NCBI GenBank assembly: GCA_036898135.1 | Contig: CM072519.1 | Coordinates: 38,133,666 to 38,197,665 of the forward strand | DNA: 64,000 nt | Source: Oncomelania hupensis | Lineage: Eukaryota; Mollusca; Gastropoda; Littorinimorpha; Pomatiopsidae | Reading direction: 5' to 3' | In this document: piece after piece, positions 34,084 through 42,922 of the stretch | Position numbering within the stretch: position 1 is the stretch's first letter | Layout of the letters: the number at the start of each line of letters is the position of its first letter | Position numbers and translations under genes: made by a program | The notes under the pieces: generated by a model | Told to the model about the DNA's origin: nothing | The model's input: only the letters and a program-made list of their open reading frames with translations | Database searches by the model: none

Positions 34084-34098
34084 GACACGACTCTCCAC

Positions 34099-34500
34099 AC
34101 TAATCTCCACCCCACCCGCAACTCCTCACCACCCGCTCCTACCCAAATTTCATTGCAACCAAACGCATGTCATGTTATTTACTCTTTTGATTATTGTGTC
34201 ATTTATTCCAGAAATGTTACGTGTGGTTGTATGAAAAGACGTTTAAAGGGACGGGATATCAAGGAAGGATGTGTGTGTATATGTGTGTGTGTTTGTTGTG
34301 TGTGTGAGAGAGAGATAGAGAGAGAATTACGTGGGAAGCTGCATTGTTGCCATATTAGAAGATCCCATTATCATCGTTGCTCATAAACAAAATTCGAATG
34401 AATCATCGGCCCGTACTTTTGAAGGATATATTTTGGCTTAACCTTACTTTCTTCCGATGTTTTGGGCAATACTAACGGTGAAATTTAAAGGGATCTGTGA
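34099..34500. other. Unannotated DNA with short GT/GA run
   Basis: A GTGT and GAGA run lies at about 34268-34325. Nothing else recognised. Confidence 0.4.
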
Positions 34501-34506
34501 TGTATT

Positions 34507-34662
34507 ATCATCGTCGCAGTGATCGTCACCATCATCCTCCTCATCCTCCTCCTCATCATCATCGTCATCATCGTCATCATCATCGTCGTCATCATCATCG
34601 TCATCGTCGTAGTCGTCATCATCATCGTCGTCATCATCGTCATAATCGCCACCCCATTCTTC
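34507..34662. repeat. (TCA/TCG/TCC)n compound trinucleotide repeat
   Basis: Mixed TCA, TCG and TCC units give poly-His, poly-Ile and poly-Asp frames in different readings. Confidence 0.93.
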
Positions 34663-34998
34663 TTCTTCTGTCTGCTCTCTGTCGTCTTGAATACTTTGGA
34701 TGGGCGGGCAGATCAATGTGATTGTATTGGTGAATGAGGGAGAGCTTAGCCCGTTCCTGACCTCCACACCACCCTCCTATTAACGTAATGCACCCAACGT
34801 CAGCACAGACCTGCGAGCCACTTCATGCCTTGGACATTAGTAGCAAGATGTTCCGGAACAATTTCAGGAGTATTTGAGACCAGGACAGACAAAAAGTTTC
34901 TCCAAAACTCGTTTTAAATCCTGGAAGATGGTACTATGATGTTCTGAAGCGCTTTTCTCAGAATGGTGGTGGTGGTGTTTTTATTTATGTGGTGTGCT

Positions 34999-35077
34999 AG
35001 AAACACAGAGAGAGAAACAGCGAGAGAGAGAGGGAAACAGACAGAAAAAGAGAGAGGGAGAGAGGTAGGGGGAGAGA

Positions 35078-35171
<94 letters not shown>
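34999..35171. repeat. (GA)n microsatellite
   Basis: An imperfect GA/GGA lead is followed by a pure GA tract from about 35080. Confidence 0.97.
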
Positions 35172-35173
<2 letters not shown>

Positions 35174-35355
35174 CAATCTTGAGATGCAAGTAAATCTTAG
35201 ATGTCCAGAGTTTGTGGGGACAGTCAGGGGAGGAGACAGTGACGGTTTGCGCAGAGAGATGGTCCGTGCAGAAAAGTGCATTTGTGGGAAAGGAGTCTTG
35301 TTCAACGTCATTCGCCTTCGTGTTGTCCCTGCCCTCAAAGCCCACCACACACAGC

Positions 35356-35357
<2 letters not shown>

Positions 35358-35429
<72 letters not shown>
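35358..35429. repeat. (GA)n microsatellite beside a LINE tail
   Basis: A pure GA tract ending in GAGTGAGTTAGTGAGTTATT, which on the minus strand is the 3' tail of the LINE copy to the right. Confidence 0.97.
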
Positions 35430-35431
<2 letters not shown>

Positions 35432-35444
35432 GTTAGTGAGTTAT

Positions 35445-35986
35445 TCATTGCTTACAGGATCCAGGGGACTGCAAAGAACCGAATCAGGACCACAGAATCA
35501 AGACCACAACGTGGCTGAAAGAGGACTCACATCTGATCCGCATAAAAGATCTGCCGAACCAACCCCAGTGGTAACACTGAAGCCATCTACCAGCCGGGCA
35601 CTATAGAAAAAAGGCATCCCACGCAGGAGACGCTGAGGCTATACTCTTAATTTATCGAACCATCGTTTACAAAAACAAAATAGAATACAAACATCGTTAT
35701 AAAATATCAACAAAACACATAAATATAAAATGCCTACATTGCCAAATAATATCATAGGAAGACATAGTGACCATTTGTCAGAAAAGCGTCCAATATTCCC
35801 AATCTGATACAACAGACCTCACATATAAATGAGTTTTGTCTCGGAAGAGTTTTCAAGAAAAAAGGTAGGTGACTGGTCTAGCGAAGAAGAAAATAGTATA
35901 GTAGATTGATATAACAGAGTAAAAATGAGAAAGAACAAATGAGAAAGACAGCGATAGTGGAAATTTAAAGTACTAAATTTCCATTC
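35445..35986 (-). mobile_element. Family A/B LINE 3' end in minus orientation
   Basis: The reverse complement follows the copies at 27.9 and 33.5 kb, from GAAATTTAGTACTTTAAAT at its 5' end through TTTTTTCTTGAAAACTCTTC, GAGGTCTGTTG, TAGGCATTTTATAT and GGGATGCC to GATCTTTTATGCGGATCAGA. Its last 90 bp belong to the subfamily shared with 23016-23206. It is bounded by a CATT-rich stretch on one side and a CT tract on the other, and no target duplication could be assigned. Confidence 0.85.
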
Positions 35987-36017
35987 ATTCATTCGTTCAT
36001 TCATTCTTTGGATTATA

Positions 36018-36835
36018 GTCCCCCACTTGCGCATATATGGGACGTTTCAACAATGACAATATTAAAATTTCAGGACCAAAATTAAAATGGGTTTATCACC
36101 CACAAGACTAACTAACTACATTAAAATACTAAAAGATTACAACACGCTAATATTGCGTGAGAATTAAAAGGGCAGAGGGACCGAAGTCCAATAAGGAGCC
36201 CACACACATAATTATCTAAAATTACAAAGTAAAAATTTAAACACGGAGAAGCATAACGCTCATATTGCGTAAATGTATGGGTGCTGAGAGACAACGTCTC
36301 GACCACAGACCCAGCATCACCCGAATAAGTAAAACATCCAACCAGTAGACAGGGGAGGGGTACACCACCGCCCCGCCGCCGACCATGGATGAGAACTAAA
36401 AAAATTACACAAGGGGTAATAATAGCCAACACCAATATAAAACTCCCAGCGACACAGGGAATGTAAATATAAAATTACATATAATACATATTGTTGGGCA
36501 ACCGCCCGGTGTCCCATAACGAGCTGTATACCGCGAATATAAAGCTGGGTATACAATCAAACTAAATCAGCAGAAAAATAATACGCAACTGATACAGGCA
36601 AGGCTACTCTAGCTGTAGATTATAAAAAATAAACCAACAAAATTATTTAAAAAAAAAACAATTGTGCACTACGGTTTTCAAAATATGTCTCAGTTGTACA
36701 GTATTTATTAGCCATCTACAAAACTAAAGTTTCCTGTGCCATAATAATTGCTTCTGTACCAGAGCCAAAAGAGTAAATAATGTGGTCGGCAGTACTGTTT
36801 TCTTCCATGTAACCAGCCTGCTATTCTCCAAAAAT

Positions 36836-36889
<54 letters not shown>

Positions 36890-36950
36890 GGGTAGACGAT
36901 GTTATGTAGATAGATTAAAGTCCCACGTCACATATAGCGAATAGGGGACT
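36018..36950. other. AT-rich block bounded by two similar GTCCC...GGGAC hairpin motifs
   Basis: GATTATAGTCCCCCAC...GGGAC (36011-36043) and GATTAAAGTCCCACG...GGGGACT (36913-36950) resemble each other in the same orientation, and each can fold on itself. Between them lies AT-rich DNA containing a near-repeat (ACACGCTAATATTGCGT / ATAACGCTCATATTGCGT) and a GA tract. This may be an unidentified repeat. No gene is seen. Confidence 0.3.
36838..36886. repeat. (GA)n microsatellite
   Basis: A pure GA tract about 175 bp left of the LTR element. Confidence 0.97.
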
Positions 36951-37056
36951 GGGAAAGGGAGGGGGGGGGGGAAGGGCCTTATATAAATGGTTGGTAGGCG
37001 ATCATCCTAGAGTAATATACAAAAAAGGTCTCCTCTCTGAAAATCCTTATCGGGAA

Positions 37057-37061
37057 GAGAG
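37057..37061. other. Target-site duplication, left copy (GAGAG)
   Basis: The 5-bp word GAGAG directly precedes the left LTR and is repeated directly after the right LTR at 43561-43565. Five bases fits Ty3-type integrases. Confidence 0.88.
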
Positions 37062-37699
37062 TGTTACACTCAAGTTCGATGTTGGTGTTTTCTATCAGTA
37101 TCTGATTCAGCCCCGATGCTTGAATTCCTGATAGGGTGTAACTCAGATTCGTTTATTCACACAGCCCGTCCAAACAGCATACAAGTCACAAAGTCGACGT
37201 ATGAAGTTTTCCACTTTTATTCAGCACACATCAACAACTGCATACAATTCTTAATTCAACTCAACAACTTTCACAGCAACTTTCCAAATCACTATCAACA
37301 ACTTTTCTCTCCACAACAATCTCTCGGCACACGATTAAATAACCTCTCTCTTTTCTGGAACAATTGGGTACATGGTAGAAATGACGCACTGCCACCAATC
37401 GAACTAAAGATCGTCATCACTGGCTTACGTCATTACACATTTCTTCTCCTTCCGGATCGTTCCTTCAAATTTCTACAATTATCCCGAATCTTCGATCGAT
37501 AGTAAACAAGCCGATCCAGAAGACTCTACAACAATATCGACTAACGAAAATTATCAACGTTATACAAAACCTCTCCTAACAACAATGCAAACTCAAATCA
37601 AAGGTAAATAAACTCCATTATTGAATACTTTGCAAATCGAAACGATTAGATCTATCGTACACGCTTCAGCCATACTATCATTCGCGTTTCAACGTAACA
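37062..37699 (-). repeat. 3' LTR of the Gmr1-like element
   Basis: A 638-bp direct repeat of 42923-43560 with no difference seen by eye. Its ends are the short inverted repeat TGTTAC/GTAACA. In element orientation, AATAAA words (plus-strand TTTATT at about 37151 and 37216) could serve as polyadenylation signals. The 128-codon plus-strand frame in each LTR is antisense and I do not call it a gene. Confidence 0.93.
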
Positions 37700-37712
37700 T
37701 AACCCCCCACTC
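37700..37712 (-). other. Polypurine tract of the Gmr1-like element
   Basis: On the minus strand GAGTGGGGGGTTA abuts the 3' LTR start TGTTACG. This is the expected place and composition for the plus-strand DNA primer. Confidence 0.75.
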
Positions 37713-37907
37713 AAGAAGAAATTTACCTAATTTCTTTCAACAACGTTGAAACGTAATGCACAAACAAAGTTCAGAATTAAAACTTATTTCAGACTGTCTG
37801 AACACTGTCAATGTTCTCAGCTCATTCACACAGAGTCAATGGTTTTCATCTTCAAATCTGTCTGGATATTGTCAATGTTCACAGTTTATCTACACGGTCA
37901 ATGTTTT

Positions 37908-40900
37908 TTACTCACACACTCTGCTGAGGAAGTCCGCACCAACATTGTCTGATCCTTTGATAGATTCTACTCGCATGTTAAAGTTCTGCAAGTACATAGC
38001 CCATCTCATGATGCGACTGTTCACAAACTTGGCAGAGTTCAAGTAAGTTAGCGGCTTGTGATCAGTCTGTAGCACGAACTTCACTCCTTGAAGGTACAGT
38101 TCGAACTTCCGGATTCCCCATATGATGGCAAGGCACTCTTTCTCCATGGTCGAGTAATTTTTCTCAGCCCTGGACAGCTTCTTGCTGGCGTAACTGACCG
38201 GAAATAGTTTCCCTTCGTGCTCTTGCATCAGTATGGCGCCGATGCCTTCGTCCGCTGCATCTGTCCTTAAGACGAATTCCTTGGAAGTATCGGGCAGTCG
38301 TAGCACCGGATCCTTCGAAAGGAGGTCGCGCACAGTCTGGTATGCCCTCTCCTGAGACGGTCCCCACTGCACTTGGTTTGGACAGCCTTTCCGCACCAGG
38401 TCCGACAAAGGTGCTGTGATGGCTGAGTAGTTCGGTACGAACTCCCTATAATACCCAGCCAATCCCAGGAAAGATCGTACTTGCTTCTTTGTTTGGGGAC
38501 GTGGAGCGTTCAGAATTTTGGTGACGTTTTCTAGCAGAAGCCCCTTTTGTCCTTCTTTCAGCGAATGGCCGATAAAGTCGACGTTGTCAGTCCCCAGAAT
38601 GCACTTACTGGGTCTCACGGTCAGGTTAGCTTCTGTTAGACGGTGAAACAGCTCCCTCAAGGTCTGCAGATGCTCTTCCCAGGTGCGGGTGTGGACTAGC
38701 AGGTCGTCCCAGTAACACACGACGTTGTCCATCCCTTTGAGCATCTTCCTCATTCCTCTCTTCAGGGTAGCTCCGCTGTTGACCATGCCAAAGGGCATCC
38801 TTAGGCACTCGTACGTCCCATCAGGAGTTATGAAAGCAGTCTTTGGTATGTCCTGTTGACGCACGGGGACTTGCCAATAACCCTTGCTGAGGTCAATCTT
38901 TGAGAAGATTCTACTCCCCGATAGTTGGCGGAAGAGGTCTGCTGCGGTAGGCATCGGCTCAGGGTCGAAGACGGTGATCTTATTAACCTTCCTGTAGTCG
39001 ATGCATACTCTGTTGCTGCCGTCCTTCTTCTTCACGACCACGACAGGGGACGCGTAGGGGGAACTGGACTCCCTGATGATGCCCATCTTCAGCATCTCAT
39101 CGATGTCTTTCTTCAAGGATTCACGGGCCTTGAAGGGGATCGGGAAGGGCTTGGATCGAACAGGGATATTCGAAGTGAGGTGGACTTCGTGTTCGACCAA
39201 AGTTGTAGAGCCAGGGACATCGCTGAAGTTGTGGGGAAACTCGCCCATAAGATCCTTGAGCTCCATCTTTTGACCTTCCGTCAAGCTTGGTCCTAGCTTA
39301 ACATCATCGATGCCTTCTTTGCTGTGGAAGTCTCCAAGTTCCAACAGTTCCTCGCTATCAAAGCTGTTGTCGATCTCAGCTGCTGTTGCCACATGCACAG
39401 TCTCTGATGGCCTTTCCACGTACAGCTTGAGGAGGTTGGCGTGGTATATCTTGGAATGCTGGCCGACCTTCACCTTGTAGTCGTTGATCCCCACCACGGT
39501 CTCCACTTCGTACGGGCCTTTCCACTGCATCAGCAACTTATTGTGATCAGTAGGTAGCAGCACCAGCACTTTGTTGCCAGGTTTAAACTTCCTGTTCACA
39601 GCCCTACGATCATAATAGTGCTTTCCACAGTCCTGGGACTTCTTCAGGTTTTCTCTGGCTATCTCGAGAGTCTGCTCCAGCTTCTCCCGTAGCTCAAACA
39701 CGTACCGGTAGCTGTTCTTCACCTCTGGGGTGTCCACTTCTTTCGTCCACAGTTCTTTCAGGATGTGCATCGGCCCTCGGATGGTTCTTCCGTACAGCAG
39801 CTCGAACGGAGAAAAGCCGGTGGACTCCTGCGGCACTTCTCTGTAGGCGAACAGTAAGGCGTTGATGTAACGATGCCATTGTCTGGGCTGCTCGCTGCAC
39901 AGTTTCTTCAGGGTGGACTTCAACGTAGCATTGAACTTTTCAACAAGCCCGTTGCACATCGGATGGTAGGGTGTCGTAGTCAAATGCCGGATGCTCAGCA
40001 GTCTGTTCACCTCCTTCATGCAGTCGGAGACGAACTGCGTCCCGAGGTCTGTCAGGATCTCTTCAGGCACTCCAAGTCTACTGAACATGTCCACTAGCGC
40101 CTCTGCGACAGTTTCAGTGTCAATCTTCTTCAGAGGCACTGCTTCTGGGTACCGAGTCGCATAGTCCACTAAAGTCAGTACCCATCGATGACCTTCTTCA
40201 CTCGGAGGTCTTATTTCGCCGATTAAGTCTAAGGCCACCCTCTTGAAAGGTCGGTCGATCAGAGGCATCCTCTGCATAGGCACTTTCGGGACCCTTCCTC
40301 GAGGTATGGTCTTCTGGCAAATGTCACACGATCGGCAGAAACGGCTGACATCCGCATGAAGTCCTGGCCAGTAGAACACCGCCTGGATTCTGTCCGACGT
40401 CTTCTTGATGCCTAGGTGACCTCCCATAATTGAGTCATGCGCTACTTCCATCACCTGGCGCCTTAAGGGTAATGGTACCAGTACTTGACGTAGTGGTTTA
40501 CCTCCGTTGACCCTCGGGTGCTGGAAGATTCTGTACAGGATCTTGGCCTTCACCTCAAAATAGACCGTGCCACTGCCCTTGGTCACGTGGTCTTGGCGGT
40601 TCCTGTACTTGTTTAAAGTGCTATCAGCTCCCTGGAGCTGGATAAGCTTATCTCTGTCCACGATGGCAGCTTTAGAGTTGTCGGCGACCTTCAGTGGCGT
40701 AGACGTCTTGTCTCTCTTGGCCTGGGCCCTGGTAATAACGGCACCGACGATCTCTGGTCGGCAGGGCTGAGCCGGAGTAACCACATTGTCCCGTAGCAGC
40801 TCTGTAAGGTCTCCATCGGGAAACGGCAATGGATCCTCCTCCACAACTTCGACGCGTTGGATTGAGGCAGGACTCCACTCTGGATCGGGGTCGTCGGGTC

Positions 40901-42374
40901 GTCTCGCGCCGTCGATATTCCCGATCATCAAATCATACAGCGGCTTCTTCAGGCAAACCGCTTCGACTTCGCCTATGTAGAAAGGGGTGTTGACATGAAT
41001 CTTCGCAACTGGCGCTCTCACACATTTGCTGTCGGCCATAAGTGTCCATTTTGAATCGCCAGTGAACTGTTCTTTAGCGATTAGGTCTTCTCTGACGATG
41101 ACCCCACTGCAGCCAGAGTCTCTTAAAACAGTCACTTCATGATTTCCGACGCGTCCCTTGGAAACAGGCATGTTCTGTACGGTCACCGCTGCGCTGGCGA
41201 CGACGGGGATGGATTTTCCGTTGGCAAGGAGAAGTTGGCCATCGGTCATGCACTCTTGCACGTCCGCAGGAGTAGCTGTGCGCTTGGTCTCACTCGGAAG
41301 AATGACGCTCCCGCCGCACACTTGATGGTCAGATCTACTGGTTTGCCGTTGATTGGAGAACCGCCTCTGCCGGTTGCCCGCCGCTGAATTGTCCGTACTG
41401 CTCCGCTGTCCGCTACTTTTGTTTTGAGGACAGTTAGCCGCCCTGTGGTCTGTAGCGTTGCAGGTGAAACAGCCTCTTGAATGCCCTTCCCTGGGAGGAG
41501 GCGTGGAGTCTGTCTGTCTCTGGCTCGTCTGGCTTCCCTGGATCTGGTTCACATGGTTTCCAGTCTTCTGAAAATGTTTCGTCGCGCTGGGTGGCCCCAG
41601 GGTTTTCCCATGAGCGATAAGATATCTTTCAGCAGCCTCAGTCACATCTTTAAGCGTCTGCAGCTTTTGTTCTTCTAAGTGGGTCGCTAGGTCCTTGTGA
41701 CAGGCATTGAGAAATTGTTCCTTCACGATCAGGTCATGGAGACTGTCGTAAGACTTCGTTTCGCCTGATAACTCCACCCACTTGTGTAGATATGACGACA
41801 GGCGCTCCACAAACTGCTTTGGCGTCTCGCCTGACTTAGGCCGGCATTCACGGAAGCGTTTACGGTAGCCCTTCTCTGTAAAGTTATAGCACTGCAATAG
41901 GGCCTCTTTCAAGACGTCGTAGTCTTTAGCGTCATCGTCCGACAATCTGGTGTAGACGTCGAGTGCTTCTCCCGTCAGAAGTGCACTTAGTCGAATCGCC
42001 CAGTCTTGAGGTTGCCAGTTAGAGCTTTTGGCAAACCTTTCAAATCTCGCCAAATAACTGTCGATCTGGTCCTTCCCGTCGACGAACGCTGGCAATTTTG
42101 GAGCTTTGTTGTCACTGATAATTTGTGGCGCATTCTGCTGTTGCTGGATGCGCGTCATTTCTAGCTGGAACTCAAGACGCTTCAGCTCGAATTCTCTGTC
42201 TTTTTCTTGCCGCCGCTCTTCTAATTCTCTTTCTTCACGTCGTCGCTCATCTTCTCTTTCTTCACGCTGACGTTGTTCTTCTCTTTCTTGTATTCTCTCC
42301 TGAGACTTGACGTACTCCGTCAGCTGTTTGCCTTTTAGATTCAGTTGCATCCCTTTCTGCCAGAAGTCAGCCAT
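37908..42374 (-). CDS. Gag-pol polyprotein with integrase before reverse transcriptase
   Basis: 1488 codons, uninterrupted. Domains in order: Arg/Glu-rich coiled coil (about 24-78); gag core (about 95-260); zinc knuckle Cys302, Cys305, His310, Cys315; aspartic protease DSGCSG (419-424); integrase zinc finger His646, His653, Cys683, Cys686; integrase core Asp716, Asp776, Glu812 with 35 residues between the last two; GPY module (W951, GPY 953-955); reverse transcriptase with Asp1161 and YWDD (1221-1224); RNase H with Asp1372, Glu1413, Asp1438 and Asp1481; stop soon after. Ty3 polyproteins normally place integrase last. YWDD and TDLGTQF are slightly unusual variants, but all catalytic acids are present. 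The ATG at 42374 is chosen because it precedes the coiled coil and follows the leader. Gag and pol share one frame, so no frameshift is needed. Confidence 0.93.
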   Translation of the reverse strand: MADFWQKGMQLNLKGKQLTEYVKSQERIQEREEQRQREEREDERRREERELEERRQEKDREFELKRLEFQLEMTRIQQQQNAPQIISDNKAPKLPAFVDGKDQIDSYLARFERFAKSSNWQPQDWAIRLSALLTGEALDVYTRLSDDDAKDYDVLKEALLQCYNFTEKGYRKRFRECRPKSGETPKQFVERLSSYLHKWVELSGETKSYDSLHDLIVKEQFLNACHKDLATHLEEQKLQTLKDVTEAAERYLIAHGKTLGPPSATKHFQKTGNHVNQIQGSQTSQRQTDSTPPPREGHSRGCFTCNATDHRAANCPQNKSSGQRSSTDNSAAGNRQRRFSNQRQTSRSDHQVCGGSVILPSETKRTATPADVQECMTDGQLLLANGKSIPVVASAAVTVQNMPVSKGRVGNHEVTVLRDSGCSGVIVREDLIAKEQFTGDSKWTLMADSKCVRAPVAKIHVNTPFYIGEVEAVCLKKPLYDLMIGNIDGARRPDDPDPEWSPASIQRVEVVEEDPLPFPDGDLTELLRDNVVTPAQPCRPEIVGAVITRAQAKRDKTSTPLKVADNSKAAIVDRDKLIQLQGADSTLNKYRNRQDHVTKGSGTVYFEVKAKILYRIFQHPRVNGGKPLRQVLVPLPLRRQVMEVAHDSIMGGHLGIKKTSDRIQAVFYWPGLHADVSRFCRSCDICQKTIPRGRVPKVPMQRMPLIDRPFKRVALDLIGEIRPPSEEGHRWVLTLVDYATRYPEAVPLKKIDTETVAEALVDMFSRLGVPEEILTDLGTQFVSDCMKEVNRLLSIRHLTTTPYHPMCNGLVEKFNATLKSTLKKLCSEQPRQWHRYINALLFAYREVPQESTGFSPFELLYGRTIRGPMHILKELWTKEVDTPEVKNSYRYVFELREKLEQTLEIARENLKKSQDCGKHYYDRRAVNRKFKPGNKVLVLLPTDHNKLLMQWKGPYEVETVVGINDYKVKVGQHSKIYHANLLKLYVERPSETVHVATAAEIDNSFDSEELLELGDFHSKEGIDDVKLGPSLTEGQKMELKDLMGEFPHNFSDVPGSTTLVEHEVHLTSNIPVRSKPFPIPFKARESLKKDIDEMLKMGIIRESSSPYASPVVVVKKKDGSNRVCIDYRKVNKITVFDPEPMPTAADLFRQLSGSRIFSKIDLSKGYWQVPVRQQDIPKTAFITPDGTYECLRMPFGMVNSGATLKRGMRKMLKGMDNVVCYWDDLLVHTRTWEEHLQTLRELFHRLTEANLTVRPSKCILGTDNVDFIGHSLKEGQKGLLLENVTKILNAPRPQTKKQVRSFLGLAGYYREFVPNYSAITAPLSDLVRKGCPNQVQWGPSQERAYQTVRDLLSKDPVLRLPDTSKEFVLRTDAADEGIGAILMQEHEGKLFPVSYASKKLSRAEKNYSTMEKECLAIIWGIRKFELYLQGVKFVLQTDHKPLTYLNSAKFVNSRIMRWAMYLQNFNMRVESIKGSDNVGADFLSRVCE

Positions 42375-42738
42375 CTTGATGCTTCTGGAAAGTTCTTTTC
42401 TGGAAAGTTCTTTTTCTAGAAAGTTCTTGACTGTAGAGTTCTTTTTTTCTGGAAAGTTCTTGACTGTGCTGTACCTTTCTAGACTGTTCTAGAACAGCAC
42501 GCTTTCTGCAGTAGCGCTGATGCTTGCCACTAGTCGCTTTCGCTGACGCAGGCCCCGCTGTCCTCGTCGTATGCGACGCTGCACCACGCTGGTGTTGATG
42601 TACACGCTCCTGTGCTGAAGTAGACGCGACGTCCGCTCGACGCTCGCTGTAACACTGGCGATGTAGCTCCGAGACTGTCCCTCGACGTAGTCTTACGGTA
42701 GCCACGTAGTCCCGATCTGTTGTTCGCTCACGAAGCAA
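42367..42738 (-). other. Upstream open frame in the leader, overlapping the gag start
   Basis: A 123-codon frame in the leader of the retrotransposon. It is rich in Arg, Ser and Gln and ends with repeated RTFQK-type words encoded by the heat-shock-like repeats. Its stop TGA lies within ATGGCTGA, so it overlaps the gag ATG in another frame. I recognise no domain. It may be an upstream ORF that modulates gag translation, or it may have no function. Confidence 0.3.
42383..42494 (-). promoter_or_regulatory. Cluster of heat-shock-element-like sites in the retrotransposon leader
   Basis: Four exact matches to TTCnnGAAnnTTC occur at 42383-42395, 42398-42410, 42414-42426 and 42447-42459 (TTCTGGAAAGTTC or TTCTAGAAAGTTC). 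A fifth, imperfect four-subsite site lies at 42477-42494. Alternating TTC/GAA blocks of this form are the binding sites of trimeric heat-shock factor. They lie about 10-120 bp upstream of the gag ATG. They could instead be a short tandem repeat without regulatory role. Confidence 0.55.
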
Positions 42739-42901
42739 CTCTTCAGCGACTACACGCCCTTGCAGTCAACCCGAATCTATCGGATGTAGTCCCAGTATGT
42801 TGGCCCCTCTCGACGCAACTCGTTGGCGGCTACCCTCGATGACTGCCTCTCGTAACGTTGACTCGCTTGTTGTAGCAGTTGAACCCTTGGCTATGGCGTG
42901 A

Positions 42902-42919
42902 ATCGCGGCTTGACCCCCA
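42902..42919 (-). other. Candidate tRNA primer-binding site
   Basis: On the minus strand, three bases after the 5' LTR, the sequence starts TGGGGGTCAAGCCGCGATT. TGG pairs with a tRNA 3' CCA end, as primer sites do. I cannot assign the tRNA confidently. Confidence 0.5.
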
Positions 42920-42922
42920 AAA

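Larger units (their letters stand above)
42375..42922 (-). other. 5' leader of the Gmr1-like element
   Basis: 548 bp between the 5' LTR and the gag start. It holds the primer site, the upstream open frame and the heat-shock-like cluster. The part next to the LTR is GC-richer than the LTR itself. Confidence 0.8.

Noticed and set aside
37116..37502. 128-codon plus-strand frame present twice (also 42977-43363)
   Set aside because: It lies inside both LTRs, antisense to the element. The duplication is explained by LTR identity, and no domain is seen.
38925..39296. 123-codon plus-strand frame within the gag-pol region
   Set aside because: Antisense shadow of the RT/linker coding sequence.
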